A DNA stretch of 64,000 nucleotides. Source: Romboutsia lituseburensis. GTDB lineage: Bacteria > Bacillota > Clostridia > Peptostreptococcales > Peptostreptococcaceae. Shown here piece by piece: positions 1 to 9,047 of the stretch. Below the pieces are notes generated by a model. The model was not told the DNA's origin, did no database searches, and saw only the letters and a list, made by a program, of their open reading frames with translations. Made by a program: the position numbers and the translations under genes. Each line of letters starts with the position of its first letter. Position 1 is the first letter of the stretch. The stretch is from positions 2,976,001 through 3,040,000 of the forward strand of contig NZ_JANQBQ010000001.1 in the NCBI RefSeq assembly GCF_024723825.1, in the 5' to 3' direction.

Positions 1-3000
1 TAAAAAAAATACCAGAAGTTGATGGTATTTTTCCTACGTATTCAACGGATGTATTAACAGATTATAAATCAGAACAGCATGTTTTAAAAATTCATGCATT
101 ACCTATAAATGAGATAGCCCAAAATAGTAAAAATTATATAAATAAAGTTAATGTTGTAGATGGTAGGCTTCCACAAAATTCAGGTGAGTGCGTAGTTGAA
201 CAAAATAAAGTTGGTAAATTTGATGTACCAATTGGAACAAAAATTAAATTAGAGTCAGGAACTGATGATAAACTTGACAACACATTAAAGAAAACTGAAT
301 ATACAGTTGTAGGGAAAATAGAAACTCCATATTATTTATCTTATGAAAAAGGAAGTAGTTCTATAGGTAATGGAACTATAAGTTCTGTAATAATGATTCC
401 GCAGGATGATTTTAAGATAGATTCATATACAGAGATGTTTGTCACCTTAAAAGGGGCTAAAGAAAAAAATTCTTATGATGATAAATATTTTGAGGATATA
501 AAAGTCGTAACAAATAAAATAGACGATATATCTAAAGGTAGAATAGATGCTAGATACAATGAAGTCATAAATACCGCAAATGATGAGTTGGATAAAGGAA
601 AATTAGAATATTATAATAAAAAGAAGGAAGTAAGTGAAAAACTAGAAAACGCGGAGATAAATATATTAAATTCAGAAAAACAATTAAAAAAAGGTGAGGA
701 AGAGCTAAAAAGAAACCAACAAACAATTAAAAAACAAATAGAAGATGGAAAGCTTAAAATAAATCAAGGTGAAAATTCATTAAATAATGGATATTTACAA
801 TATGAAAAAGGATTAAAACTATTTAATGATAATAAATCAAAAGCTGAGATTGGATTTAAAGATGCACAGCAAAAGCTAGATGATCTTAATAGTAAAATCG
901 ATAATCTTTATAGTTATAATAAAACAATAGAAAGTAAGCTAAATGATGATAGTTTAAGTTTAGATGAGATTGAGTATTTAAAAAGTGAATTAGATAAAAA
1001 TAATAAAATTATAAATGATTTAAATATATCTTATGAGCAAGGCATAAAAAACTTAAATTTAAAAAAGCAAGAATTAATAAATGCAGAACAAAAGTTAACC
1101 AATACAAAAGAAACATTAGATAAAAATAAACAAAAGTTAGAATTAGAAAAAAGAAATTTAGTATTAATAGAAAAAAAATCAGAAAAAGAATTTAAAAAAT
1201 CTGAAGAAAGAATTAAAGATGGTAAAATAAAGTTAGAATCTGGAAAATTAAGTTTAAAAGAATCTAAAGAAAAAGCTGAAGATGAGTTAGATAAAGCTAA
1301 TAAAAAAATAAAAGACTCTGAAGATGAAATTAAAAAGATAGAAAAACCTGAGTGGTATATATTAGATAGAAATAGTCATTATTCATATGCCGAATACGCT
1401 AGCTGTGCAAGTAGTATAGATGCACTTTCTAAAATATTCCCAGTATTCTTTTTTTCTGTAGCAGCGCTAGTTTGTTTAACAACTATGACAAGAATGGTTG
1501 ATGAGCAACGAGTTAATATTGGAACACTAAAAGCTTTAGGATATACGAAAGGAAAAATAGCAAAAAAATATATACTATATGCACTAATTGCTAGTTTGAT
1601 AGGTAGTATTATAGGTATATTGATTGGATTTACTGTATTTCCAATAGTTGTATTTAATGCTTATAAGATGATGTACGTATTGCCAAAAGTTCAATTATCA
1701 TTTAATTTTCCACTAGCAATGGGCGTTACATTTACTGCTATTTCTATAACTACAATAGCAGCATATAGCGCATGTTATAAAGAATTAAGAGAAAATCCAT
1801 CTGTATTAATGAGGCCAAAGGCACCTAAAAACGGGAAAAGAATATGGTTAGAAAAAATTCCTTTTATATGGGACAAGGTAGGATTTATAGGTAAAGTAAC
1901 TATAAGAAATATATTTAGATATAAAAAAAGATTTTTAATGACTATACTTGGAATATCTGGATGTACAGCACTTATATTAACCGGATTAGGTATAAAGGAT
2001 TCAATACAAATGATAGTTGATGTACAGTATGGAAGGATATTTAAATATGATATGACTATAACTATAGATAATAGTGCCAAATTAAGTGAAATAAAAAAAA
2101 TTCATAATCGAATAGATAGTACTGAATCTATAGCTAGCTATTTGTTTATGAATAATCAAAATGGAAAATTAATATCAGATGAAAAAGAAAAACAAATAAC
2201 TATAGTTATCCCTAAAGATAAAATAAAAATGGAAGAATTTATAGGACTGCAAGATAGAGCTAGTCAAAAAAATATTAAGATAATTGAAGATGGTATAGTT
2301 CTTAGTGAGAAAACAGCTAGAGATTTAGAATTAAAAGTTGGAGATACTGTTGAAATTTTAAACAGCAAAGATCAAATAGCAAAAGCTAAAATAATAGGAA
2401 TAACAGAAAATTACGTATCTCATTATGTATATATGTCAAAAGAATATTATAAAAAATTATATAAAAGAGATATAAATTATAATAGAGTAGTGGGAACCAT
2501 AAGTGATAAATCTATTAATGGTGAAAATACTTTGTCTAAAGATTTAGTTGGATATTCAAAGATAAATGGAATATCATTCAATACTGGAGTAAAAGAAAAC
2601 TTTGAAAATACAGTGAAAAGTCTAAATTATGTTGTTCTTATAATGACTATATCTGCAGGAGCATTAGCATTTGTAGTTTTATATAATTTAACTAATGTAA
2701 ATATTTCAGAAAGAATAAGAGAAATTGCTACTATAAAAGTGCTAGGTTTCTATGATAATGAAGTGTCTGCATATATTTATAGAGAAAATATAATTTTAAC
2801 TATTATAGGAACATTTGTAGGTCTAGGAATAGGAAAACTACTACATCAATTTATAATGATAACTGTAGAAATAGAAAGTATGATGTTTGGAAGAGTTATA
2901 GGAAGTAAGAGCTATATAATAGCAGCAATACTAACTATAGTACTTGGATTAATAGTTAATTTTACAATGTATTACAAATTAAAAAATGTAAAAATGGTAG

Positions 3001-3023
3001 AATCGTTAAAATCTGTAGATTAA
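1..3023 (+). CDS. FtsX/MacB-type ABC transporter permease with long coiled coil, 5' end cut off
   Basis: The frame is open from the first bases of the window (codons from base 3), so the Met at 393 is internal and the gene starts outside the window; about 1006 residues are visible. An extracytoplasmic MacB-like part comes first, then a very Lys/Glu/Asn-rich coiled-coil stretch (visible residues about 180-446). After it come membrane segments near residues 477-497, 523-550, 573-590 and 645-663, a second extracytoplasmic domain, and three C-terminal membrane segments (about 875-992). Both membrane blocks carry the FtsX-typical cytoplasmic stretch after the first helix (IGTLKALGYTKGKI and IATIKVLGFYDNEV). 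Such permeases pair with a separate MacB/LolD-type ATPase, presumably upstream and out of view. Substrate unknown; the coiled coil suggests a mechanotransmission or cell-wall role, which is inference. Confidence 0.85.
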   Translation, partial: KKIPEVDGIFPTYSTDVLTDYKSEQHVLKIHALPINEIAQNSKNYINKVNVVDGRLPQNSGECVVEQNKVGKFDVPIGTKIKLESGTDDKLDNTLKKTEYTVVGKIETPYYLSYEKGSSSIGNGTISSVIMIPQDDFKIDSYTEMFVTLKGAKEKNSYDDKYFEDIKVVTNKIDDISKGRIDARYNEVINTANDELDKGKLEYYNKKKEVSEKLENAEINILNSEKQLKKGEEELKRNQQTIKKQIEDGKLKINQGENSLNNGYLQYEKGLKLFNDNKSKAEIGFKDAQQKLDDLNSKIDNLYSYNKTIESKLNDDSLSLDEIEYLKSELDKNNKIINDLNISYEQGIKNLNLKKQELINAEQKLTNTKETLDKNKQKLELEKRNLVLIEKKSEKEFKKSEERIKDGKIKLESGKLSLKESKEKAEDELDKANKKIKDSEDEIKKIEKPEWYILDRNSHYSYAEYASCASSIDALSKIFPVFFFSVAALVCLTTMTRMVDEQRVNIGTLKALGYTKGKIAKKYILYALIASLIGSIIGILIGFTVFPIVVFNAYKMMYVLPKVQLSFNFPLAMGVTFTAISITTIAAYSACYKELRENPSVLMRPKAPKNGKRIWLEKIPFIWDKVGFIGKVTIRNIFRYKKRFLMTILGISGCTALILTGLGIKDSIQMIVDVQYGRIFKYDMTITIDNSAKLSEIKKIHNRIDSTESIASYLFMNNQNGKLISDEKEKQITIVIPKDKIKMEEFIGLQDRASQKNIKIIEDGIVLSEKTARDLELKVGDTVEILNSKDQIAKAKIIGITENYVSHYVYMSKEYYKKLYKRDINYNRVVGTISDKSINGENTLSKDLVGYSKINGISFNTGVKENFENTVKSLNYVVLIMTISAGALAFVVLYNLTNVNISERIREIATIKVLGFYDNEVSAYIYRENIILTIIGTFVGLGIGKLLHQFIMITVEIESMMFGRVIGSKSYIIAAILTIVLGLIVNFTMYYKLKNVKMVESLKSVD

Positions 3024-3070
3024 TAGAAAATTATGACCAAATAAATTACTGTCAAAAATAAATAATATCT

Positions 3071-3098
3071 CATAGTATATGTTAGGAGTGAATACTCC
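3071..3098 (+). promoter_or_regulatory. Possible sporulation-type -10 and short leader hairpin
   Basis: CATAGTATA at 3071-3079 fits the CATANNNTA form of late mother-cell sigma factor -10 elements, about 50 bases before the 61-residue gene. It is followed by a 5-bp hairpin GGAGT-gaat-ACTCC (3085-3098). No matching -35 (AC at the proper distance) is clear, so this is weak. Confidence 0.25.
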
Positions 3099-3130
3099 AC
3101 AAATTTTATATATCAACAGGGGGTAATAAA

Positions 3131-3316
3131 ATGTTAGACAGATTATTTGGTGAAGGTGGATTCGGAGGAATCTGGATAGTAGTATTATTTTTTATATTCT
3201 TAGCTTTTTCTGAGTGTTGGGTAGATATAGACATATGTGCTTGGATACCTTTCTTAATACTATTATTAATAGTTTGTGGAGCAGGAGATATATTTGATGG
3301 AGGATGTGGATGCTAA
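3131..3316 (+). CDS. Small hydrophobic Gly/Cys-tailed protein, 61 aa
   Basis: I do not recognise a family. The start is well supported by CAGGGGG at 3117-3123, seven bases before the ATG. The protein has a Gly-rich N-terminus, a hydrophobic helix (about residues 14-27), a short acidic Trp/Cys-containing turn (CWVDIDICAW), a second hydrophobic helix (about 38-49), and ends in GGCGC. Five cysteines in 61 residues is unusual for a small cytoplasmic protein. It stands alone between two transcription units and has its own terminator. A sporulation or envelope role is possible from the Gly/Cys tail and the CATA-type -10 upstream, but this is inference. Confidence 0.6.
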   Translation: MLDRLFGEGGFGGIWIVVLFFIFLAFSECWVDIDICAWIPFLILLLIVCGAGDIFDGGCGC

Positions 3317-3353
3317 TTATTTTAGTCAAACATCTTTAATTATCTAAAGTTAT

Positions 3354-3388
3354 AAAAAGAACTATCTTTAATACGATAGTTCTTTTTT
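3354..3388 (+). terminator. Intrinsic terminator after the 61-aa gene
   Basis: The perfect stem AAAAAGAACTATC (3354-3366) pairs with GATAGTTCTTTTT across an 8-base loop and runs into a T tract. Confidence 0.9.
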
Positions 3389-3475
3389 ATTTTATATGAA
3401 AAATACATGTTATTAACTTATATAAAATTTAACAAAAGAACAAACTAAGTATAATTTAAACCTTCAAAAATAATC

Positions 3476-3563
3476 TTGAAATATTTATATTTGGAATGTA
3501 TAATATAAACTTAAAGTGAAAAAATGAAAAAACATCGATAGAATGTTAATCAATTTCACTTTA
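3476..3563 (+). promoter_or_regulatory. Promoter and structured leader of the DUF1846 gene
   Basis: TTGAAA (3476-3481), 17-base spacer, TATAAT (3499-3504) predicts a start near 3511. The leader begins with a long hairpin: TAAAGTGAAA (3512-3521) pairs with TTTCACTTTA (3554-3563), with AACAT/ATGTT (3531-3535/3543-3547) stacked inside. The leader is about 117 bases long and also contains the first copy of the 29-base repeat at 3572-3600. Confidence 0.6.
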
Positions 3564-3571
3564 TATAAATA

Positions 3572-3600
3572 TAAAATAAATATAAATATACGGTTATCAA
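3572..3600 (+). repeat. 29-base direct repeat, copy 1 (upstream of DUF1846 gene)
   Basis: This stretch, ending ATACGGTTATCAA, recurs at 5223-5251 as ATACGGTCATCAA with one difference over 29 bases. The two copies flank the DUF1846 gene in the same orientation. Confidence 0.7.
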
Positions 3601-3627
3601 AAATTAAATAATTAGTGAGGTGGCAAT

Positions 3628-5136
3628 ATGAAAATAGGATTCGATCACAAGAAATATTTAGAGGAGCAATCAAAGTATATATTAGAAAGAGTCAATAACT
3701 TTGATAAGCTTTATTTAGAATTCGGTGGTAAGTTAATGGGAGACTTACATGCAAAAAGAGTATTACCAGGATTTGATGAAAATGCAAAAATAAAAGTACT
3801 TCAAAACATAAAGGAAAAAGTTGAAGTAGTTATATGTGTTTATGCAGGAGACATTGAAAGAAACAAAATCAGAGGCGATTTTGGTATAACTTATGATATG
3901 GAAGTTTTAAGACTTATCGATGACTTAAGAAAGTACGAACTAGATGTAAACAGTGTTGTTATAACAAGATTTGAAGGACAACCTGCAACTACAGTATTCA
4001 TAAATAAATTAGAGCGTAGAGGTATAAAAGTATACAAGCACGCACCAACAAAGGGATATCCTACTGATGTAGATACAATCGTTAGTGATGAAGGATACGG
4101 AGCAAATCCATATATAGAAACTACTAAGCCAATAGTTGTTGTAACAGCACCAGGACCAAACAGTGGTAAATTAGGAACTTGTTTAAGCCAATTATACCAT
4201 GAAAATAAAAGAGGAAATGTTGTTGGATACTCAAAATTCGAAACATTCCCAGTATGGAATGTACCATTAAAACATCCTTTAAATATAGCGTATGAAGCTG
4301 CGACAGTAGATTTAAAAGATGTAAATATGATAGATTCATTCCACCTTGAAAAATATGGTGAAATGTCAGTTAACTACAATAGAGATTTAGAATTATTCCC
4401 AGTTCTTAAAAAGATAATAGAAAAAATAACAGGAAAAGAATCTATATATCAATCACCTACAGATATGGGTGTTAATAGAGTTGGATATGGTATAATAGAT
4501 GATGAAGTTGTAGCAGAAGCATCAAGACAAGAAATAATAAGAAGATACTTTAAAACTGCTTGTGAATACAAAAAAGGACAAGTAGACAAAGGTGCTTATG
4601 AAAGAATAAAAGTAATAATGGAAGGTCTTAACTTAAAGCCTGAAGATAGAACAGTGGTTATGCCTGCTAGAAATTATAGCAATAAACTAAAAGAAACTGC
4701 TCAAAAGAACGATGTATGTCCAGTTGTTGCTATTGAATTAACTGATGGAACGATACTTACAGGTAAAGGGTCTGATTTAATGAATGCAACTGCAGCAGCT
4801 ACATTAAATGCGATAAAATATTTAGCTAAAATAGATGATGAATTACATTTAATAGCTCCATCTATATTAGAACCAATTGTAAATTTAAAAACTAAAACAT
4901 TAGGAAGTAGAAGTCCTGAATTGAGTTGTGAAGAGGTGTTAACTGCATTAAGTATATGTGCTGTTACAAATCCAACTGCACAAGCTGTACTTGATAAATT
5001 ACCTTTATTAAAAGGAGCTCAAGCACATTCAACAACAATATTAAGTAAAAATGATGAACAAACATTTAGGGAGCTTGGAATAGATGTAACTAGTGATCCT
5101 GAATATCCATCACAAAATCTTTACTATGCAAACTAA
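3628..5136 (+). CDS. DUF1846 family protein
   Basis: Full-length member (502 aa) of the DUF1846 family, widespread in Firmicutes, solved structurally but without settled function. The start [15 protein letters not shown] has GAGGTGG seven bases upstream. Features in view are a Gly-rich nucleotide-loop-like stretch [18 protein letters not shown] (about residues 173-190) following IVVV, the acidic motif [19 protein letters not shown], and a C-terminal domain with [20 protein letters not shown]. The P-loop-like motif suggests nucleotide or phosphate binding (inference). It is transcribed alone from its own promoter and ended by its own terminator. The leader has a long hairpin and the gene is bracketed by a 29-base direct repeat. 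Confidence 0.9.
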   Translation: MKIGFDHKKYLEEQSKYILERVNNFDKLYLEFGGKLMGDLHAKRVLPGFDENAKIKVLQNIKEKVEVVICVYAGDIERNKIRGDFGITYDMEVLRLIDDLRKYELDVNSVVITRFEGQPATTVFINKLERRGIKVYKHAPTKGYPTDVDTIVSDEGYGANPYIETTKPIVVVTAPGPNSGKLGTCLSQLYHENKRGNVVGYSKFETFPVWNVPLKHPLNIAYEAATVDLKDVNMIDSFHLEKYGEMSVNYNRDLELFPVLKKIIEKITGKESIYQSPTDMGVNRVGYGIIDDEVVAEASRQEIIRRYFKTACEYKKGQVDKGAYERIKVIMEGLNLKPEDRTVVMPARNYSNKLKETAQKNDVCPVVAIELTDGTILTGKGSDLMNATAAATLNAIKYLAKIDDELHLIAPSILEPIVNLKTKTLGSRSPELSCEEVLTALSICAVTNPTAQAVLDKLPLLKGAQAHSTTILSKNDEQTFRELGIDVTSDPEYPSQNLYYAN

Positions 5137-5167
5137 AAAATAATTTAATTATTAATAAAGAAAATAT

Positions 5168-5200
5168 AAGACCATATTACCCTTTAGGTAGTATGGTCTT
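5168..5200 (+). terminator. Terminator after the DUF1846 gene
   Basis: AAGACCATATTAC (5168-5180) pairs with GTAGTATGGTCTT (5188-5200) around a 7-base loop, with T-rich sequence following. Confidence 0.85.
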
Positions 5201-5222
5201 TATTATATAAAATTGAACAATC

Positions 5223-5251
5223 TAAAATAAATATAAATATACGGTCATCAA
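5223..5251 (+). repeat. 29-base direct repeat, copy 2
   Basis: Second copy of the element at 3572-3600, one mismatch. It lies just after the DUF1846 terminator and about 170 bases before dinB. The rest of the 5201-5424 gap is AT-rich with no gene and no recognisable LexA box. Confidence 0.7.
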
Positions 5252-5424
5252 GTTACTAAAATAAGTTAGTTCCTTGGAATAACTATTTTAAAGGTTTTTT
5301 TACAAATTTGCAAGTTATTTTTTAAAAAAGAATAAAATAAACTTATAAACTTATAAGAAATAGAGTTATAATTATATATTTAAAGATAAAAGTACTAAAA
5401 ATTAAGTTATTATAGGTGATTATA

Positions 5425-6534
5425 TTGGATGATAATAGAAAAATAATACATATAGATATGGATGCATTTTATGCATCTGTAGAACAAAGGGATAATCCTA
5501 GTTTAAAGGGAAAGCCAGTGATAGTTGGAGGCAATCCAGACGGTAGAGGTGTTGTAGCTACATGCTCGTATGAAGCTAGAAAATACGGAATACACTCAGC
5601 GATGCCATCAAAAGTAGCATATAAAAGATGTCCATATGCTGTTTTTGTAAGACCAAGGTTTGATATATATCATAAAGTATCTAATCAGATAAGAGAAGTT
5701 TTTCATAGATATACTGATTTAGTAGAACCGCTATCATTGGATGAAGCATATTTAGATGTAACTATTAATAAGATGAATATTAAATATGCTACAGATATTG
5801 CAAAAAGAATAAAAGAAGAAATATATGAAGAGGTTGGATTAACAGCATCTGCTGGAGTTTCATATAATAAGTTTTTAGCCAAATTAGCATCAGATTATCA
5901 GAAACCCAGTGGGTTGACTGTCATAACAAAAAAAAATAAGCAACAATTTTTAGATAGCTTGCCGATAAATAAATTTTTTGGCGTAGGTAAAGTCACAGAA
6001 AGACAATTAAGAAACTTAGGTATAAATAATGGATATGATTTAAGGATGTTAGAATTACGACAATTAGAGAAAATTTTTAAAAATAGAGGATATACATTTT
6101 ATCAATTTGCAAGGGGAATAGACTATAGACCAGTACAACCCCACAGAGAAAGAAAATCTGTAGGATCAGAAAGTACATTAAGTATAAATTTAAATATTGA
6201 AGATGAAGAGGTTGTAGATATTCTAGATGAGATATGCCAAGATGTAGCTAATAGACTTAGATATTCAGGAAAAGCTGGTAAAACAGTAACATTAAAAATA
6301 AAATATGATGATTTTACTCAGATAACAAGAAGTGTAAGTTTAGAACATGAAATATCATTACATGAAGATATTAGAACTAATATATATAATTTAGTAAAGA
6401 ATATAAAAAGTAATGATAAGCAGATTAGATTATTAGGAGTAACAGTTTCAAATTTAAATGATATAAAAGAAGTATGCACAAACATAACTATTTTTGAATA
6501 TATAGAGAATATAGAGAATAAAACAAGCAATTAA
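5425..6534 (+). CDS. dinB: DNA polymerase IV (Y-family translesion polymerase)
   Basis: Error-prone Y-family polymerase that extends past damaged template bases. The N-terminal palm has HIDMDAFYASVEQ (metal-binding Asp near residues 11-13), then SYEARKYGIHSAMP, and the catalytic PLSLDEAYLDV with Asp106/Glu107. ASAGVSYNKFLAKLASD and the helix-hairpin-helix KFFGVGKVTERQLRNLGI follow, with a little-finger domain from SVGSESTL on. Length (369 aa) is normal. I choose the TTG at 5425: AGGTGAT at 5414-5420 is correctly spaced for it, whereas the upstream GTG at 5416 lies inside that ribosome site. No beta-clamp motif was confidently identified at the C-terminus. Monocistronic, ended by the terminator at 6570-6602. 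Confidence 0.93.
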   Translation: MDDNRKIIHIDMDAFYASVEQRDNPSLKGKPVIVGGNPDGRGVVATCSYEARKYGIHSAMPSKVAYKRCPYAVFVRPRFDIYHKVSNQIREVFHRYTDLVEPLSLDEAYLDVTINKMNIKYATDIAKRIKEEIYEEVGLTASAGVSYNKFLAKLASDYQKPSGLTVITKKNKQQFLDSLPINKFFGVGKVTERQLRNLGINNGYDLRMLELRQLEKIFKNRGYTFYQFARGIDYRPVQPHRERKSVGSESTLSINLNIEDEEVVDILDEICQDVANRLRYSGKAGKTVTLKIKYDDFTQITRSVSLEHEISLHEDIRTNIYNLVKNIKSNDKQIRLLGVTVSNLNDIKEVCTNITIFEYIENIENKTSN

Positions 6535-6569
6535 AAATATTAGAAATTTATTATAAAAATAAATAGCAT

Positions 6570-6602
6570 AAAAATCCATGAAATATATTTCATGGATTTT
6601 TT
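6570..6602 (+). terminator. Terminator after dinB
   Basis: AAAAATCCATGAAA (6570-6583) pairs with TTTCATGGATTTTT (6588-6601), followed by T. Confidence 0.9.
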
Positions 6603-6646
6603 AATTAGAAGATTAATGAAAGTCATTATTAAAATTAAAAGAGTTT

Positions 6647-6672
6647 CAAGTATAAGTATATATCAATACTTG
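6647..6672 (+). promoter_or_regulatory. Inverted repeat upstream of the CDF transporter
   Basis: CAAGTAT (6647-6653) and ATACTTG (6666-6672) form a 7-bp dyad with a 12-base spacer, 25 bases before the transporter start. It could be a metalloregulator operator; no regulator gene is adjacent. Confidence 0.4.
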
Positions 6673-6696
6673 GATAATTAATTTAGGGGGATTTAT

Positions 6697-7578
6697 ATGC
6701 AAGATAATAATTTTAGAAAAATAAAACAAGTACTATGGATAATATTATTTGCAAATTTTTTTGTTGCAATACTAAAAATTTTAGTTGGTACGACAATAAA
6801 AAGTGCAAGTATGACTGCTGATGGGTTTCATTCTCTATCAGATGGAGCATCAAACATAGTTGGTATTGTTGGAATTGGTATTGCATCAAAACCGAAAGAT
6901 AAGGAACATCCCTACGGACATACAAAATATGAAGTTATTGCAAGTATGTTTATTGGGGGCATGCTACTTATAATAGCTGGGAAAATAATATTAACATCTA
7001 TATCAAGATTTTCAAATTCGATTCATCCTACAATAACTACGGAAAGTTTAATAGCATTAATTATAACGTTATGTATAAATATATTTGTAACTACTTATGA
7101 AAATAGAATAGGAAAAAAATTAAATAGCTATATATTAATATCGGATTCAATGCACACAAGAAGTGATATATTTGTATCTATAGGGGTATTATGTACTTTA
7201 ATAGGAGTAAAATTAGGATTACCATCTATTATTGATCCAATAGCATCATTAATAGTTTCTGGGTTTATAATATACTCAGCTTATGAAATATTTAAGTCAT
7301 CAACGGCTGTATTAGTAGATCAAGCTATAATAGATGAAAATGAGATAGAAAATATAGTTAAAACTTTCGAAGAAGTAAAAGGAGTTCATAAGATTAGAAA
7401 TAGAGGATGTGGAAATGATATACACATTGATATGCACTTATTAATAGATCCTTATATTAGTATAGAGCACTCTCATTATTTAACACATGAAATCGAAGAT
7501 AGAATAAAAAACACTTTAAATAAAAATGTTCAAGTTATTGTACATTTAGAGCCATTTTATGAAAATAGAAGTAAGTAA
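6697..7578 (+). CDS. Cation diffusion facilitator (CDF) family metal exporter
   Basis: Membrane antiporter expected to move divalent metal (Zn, Mn, Fe or Co) out of the cell against H+ or K+. At 293 aa it has the usual CDF layout: about six membrane helices, then a cytoplasmic ferredoxin-like domain. Metal-site motifs are visible in helix 2 (DGFHSLSDG, about residues 43-51) and helix 5 (SDSMHTRSD, about 150-158); the HxxxD pattern in each is typical. The C-terminal domain carries several His (IHIDMHLLID, IEHSHYLTHEIE, IVHLEP). GGGGG at 6685-6689 supports the start. It is monocistronic, with a CAAGTAT/ATACTTG dyad just upstream. The metal cannot be told from sequence alone. Confidence 0.9.
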   Translation: MQDNNFRKIKQVLWIILFANFFVAILKILVGTTIKSASMTADGFHSLSDGASNIVGIVGIGIASKPKDKEHPYGHTKYEVIASMFIGGMLLIIAGKIILTSISRFSNSIHPTITTESLIALIITLCINIFVTTYENRIGKKLNSYILISDSMHTRSDIFVSIGVLCTLIGVKLGLPSIIDPIASLIVSGFIIYSAYEIFKSSTAVLVDQAIIDENEIENIVKTFEEVKGVHKIRNRGCGNDIHIDMHLLIDPYISIEHSHYLTHEIEDRIKNTLNKNVQVIVHLEPFYENRSK

Positions 7579-7651
7579 AATAGAATATAAAATTAGGCCT
7601 ATTTATAGTATTATATATATTAATTACAAAAGAACATAATAGGGGGGACAT

Positions 7652-8326
7652 ATGCTAGAAATTATAGGAATGACAGTTGAAGATGCTAAAATGATAGAGG
7701 ATTGTGGGGCAGACAGAATAGAACTGGTAAGTGCACTTACAGAAGGGGGTCTTACTCCTAGTTTTGGCCTTATAGAAAAAGTAGTAAATAGTGTTAAGAT
7801 ACCTGTAAATGTTATGATTAGACATCATGCAAATAGCTTTGTGTATAGCGAAGAAGATATTAATATAATGTTAAAGGATATAGAAATTGTTAATAGTATA
7901 GGTGCAAATGGTATTGTGTTAGGTTTATTGGATGATAAAGATAAAATAGATAAAGTTAATTTAAATAGATTGATAGAAAATACTAATTCATTAGACATAA
8001 CTTTTCATAAGGCAATAGATGAAACTAATCCTGTAGAAAGTATAAAACTATTAAATAGTTATAGTAAAATAACAAATGTTCTTACATCTGGAGGAAAGGG
8101 AGATATAATAAATAATTTAGATACTATAAATAAAATGATTAATGAATCTAAAAATATAAAAGTGTTACTAGGTGGAGGTCTAAACTTTGATAATATAGAA
8201 AAAGTTAAAGAAAGTATATGTTGTTGTGATTATCACTTTGGTACAGCTGTGAGGACTGATAAAGATCCATTTAAAAAGATAGATGAAAAAAAACTTAAAA
8301 AATTAGTATCGATACTAAATAGTTAA
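7652..8326 (+). CDS. cutC: CutC family protein
   Basis: TIM-barrel protein of the CutC family (224 aa, normal length), named for copper homeostasis, although a direct copper role is disputed for many members. It begins MLEIIGMTVEDAKMIEDCGADRIELVSALTEGGLTPS in two blocks (the family signature is ADRIELVSALTEGGLTPS). The conserved HKAIDE, LTSGGKGD and LGGGLN strands of the barrel are present. AGGGGGGAC precedes the ATG. It follows the CDF exporter by 73 bases with no terminator visible between, so the pair may be co-transcribed, which would fit metal homeostasis (inference). A shared bidirectional terminator separates it from the convergent regulator gene. Confidence 0.9.
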   Translation: MLEIIGMTVEDAKMIEDCGADRIELVSALTEGGLTPSFGLIEKVVNSVKIPVNVMIRHHANSFVYSEEDINIMLKDIEIVNSIGANGIVLGLLDDKDKIDKVNLNRLIENTNSLDITFHKAIDETNPVESIKLLNSYSKITNVLTSGGKGDIINNLDTINKMINESKNIKVLLGGGLNFDNIEKVKESICCCDYHFGTAVRTDKDPFKKIDEKKLKKLVSILNS

Positions 8327-8332
8327 TAAAAT

Positions 8333-8366
8333 AAGAAGTTAGATTTTTTTAAATCTAACTTCTTTT
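8333..8366. terminator. Bidirectional terminator between cutC and the Crp/Fnr gene
   Basis: AAGAAGTTAGATTT (8333-8346) pairs perfectly with AAATCTAACTTCTT (8351-8364), with A-rich and T-rich flanks serving both convergent genes. Confidence 0.9.
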
Positions 8367-8374
8367 ATGTATAT

Positions 8375-9013
8375 TTATTGCATTAAAATAGATCTTAATT
8401 CATTGATATCAATAATTTTAATAACATCTTGAGCATAGTCAATAAGACCATCATCTTTCATTTTTATTAACTCCCTAGATAGAGAAGGTCTTGGTATACC
8501 TAACTTCTCAGATAATTTTTGTTTTGTCATATTAAGTTTAATAAAAATACTTTCTTGATTTTTAGATTCTACAACTAAATAGTTAGCAATTTTTTGACGT
8601 ATGCTAGTCAATGAGAGTCCTGTAATAGAATTATTTAAGCTAATAATTTTATTTGTTAAATCATTTAAAAACATCGACAAGAATTCAGGATTATGAGAGC
8701 AAAAACTTATAAAGTCGTTTTTGCTAATAAACATAACACTACTTGGTTTTGATGCTAAAACTGTAGCTGGATATTTATTTGTATCAGAAAATGCTATCAC
8801 TTCTCCAAAAAACTCGCCTCTAGTAAAAGAAGATAGATGAATAACATTATTGCTACTTAAGATACGCTTAATATCAATTTCTCCATCTAAAACTAAGCCT
8901 ACTTTGGTACAAGGCGTTCCTTCAAGTGCTATAACATCATTTTTAGAGTAACTTATAACAGTGTATGGAGATTCTTCGAAGAACCTTAGTATATCATCTT
9001 TGCTCATAATCAT
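8375..9013 (-). CDS. Crp/Fnr-family regulator, probable HcpR-type activator of hcp
   Basis: 212-aa regulator with an N-terminal cyclic-nucleotide-type sensor domain (GLVLDGEIDI, FTRGEFFGEVIAFSD) and a C-terminal winged helix (MTKQKLSEKLGIPRPSLSRE, about residues 165-184). No N-terminal Cys cluster of the Fnr type is present. It is divergent from hcp with a GTAAC-N4-GTTAC palindrome between the two genes. In many anaerobes an HcpR regulator sits beside hcp and responds to nitric oxide or nitrosative stress, so that role is the likely one. I start it at the ATG at 9013, which has GGTGA correctly spaced; the TTG at 9025 overlaps that site. Confidence 0.85.
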   Translation of the reverse strand: MIMSKDDILRFFEESPYTVISYSKNDVIALEGTPCTKVGLVLDGEIDIKRILSSNNVIHLSSFTRGEFFGEVIAFSDTNKYPATVLASKPSSVMFISKNDFISFCSHNPEFLSMFLNDLTNKIISLNNSITGLSLTSIRQKIANYLVVESKNQESIFIKLNMTKQKLSEKLGIPRPSLSRELIKMKDDGLIDYAQDVIKIIDINELRSILMQ

Positions 9014-9047
9014 AAATTTCACCAAACTTTCTTTATTATATAATAAT

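Noticed and set aside
3572-5251. The 29-base repeats as ends of an insertion element
   Set aside because: The copies are direct rather than inverted and the enclosed gene is not a transposase.
5252-5413. LexA box before dinB
   Set aside because: No GAAC-N4-GTTC-like dyad is present; only a weak TTCC/GGAA repeat was seen.
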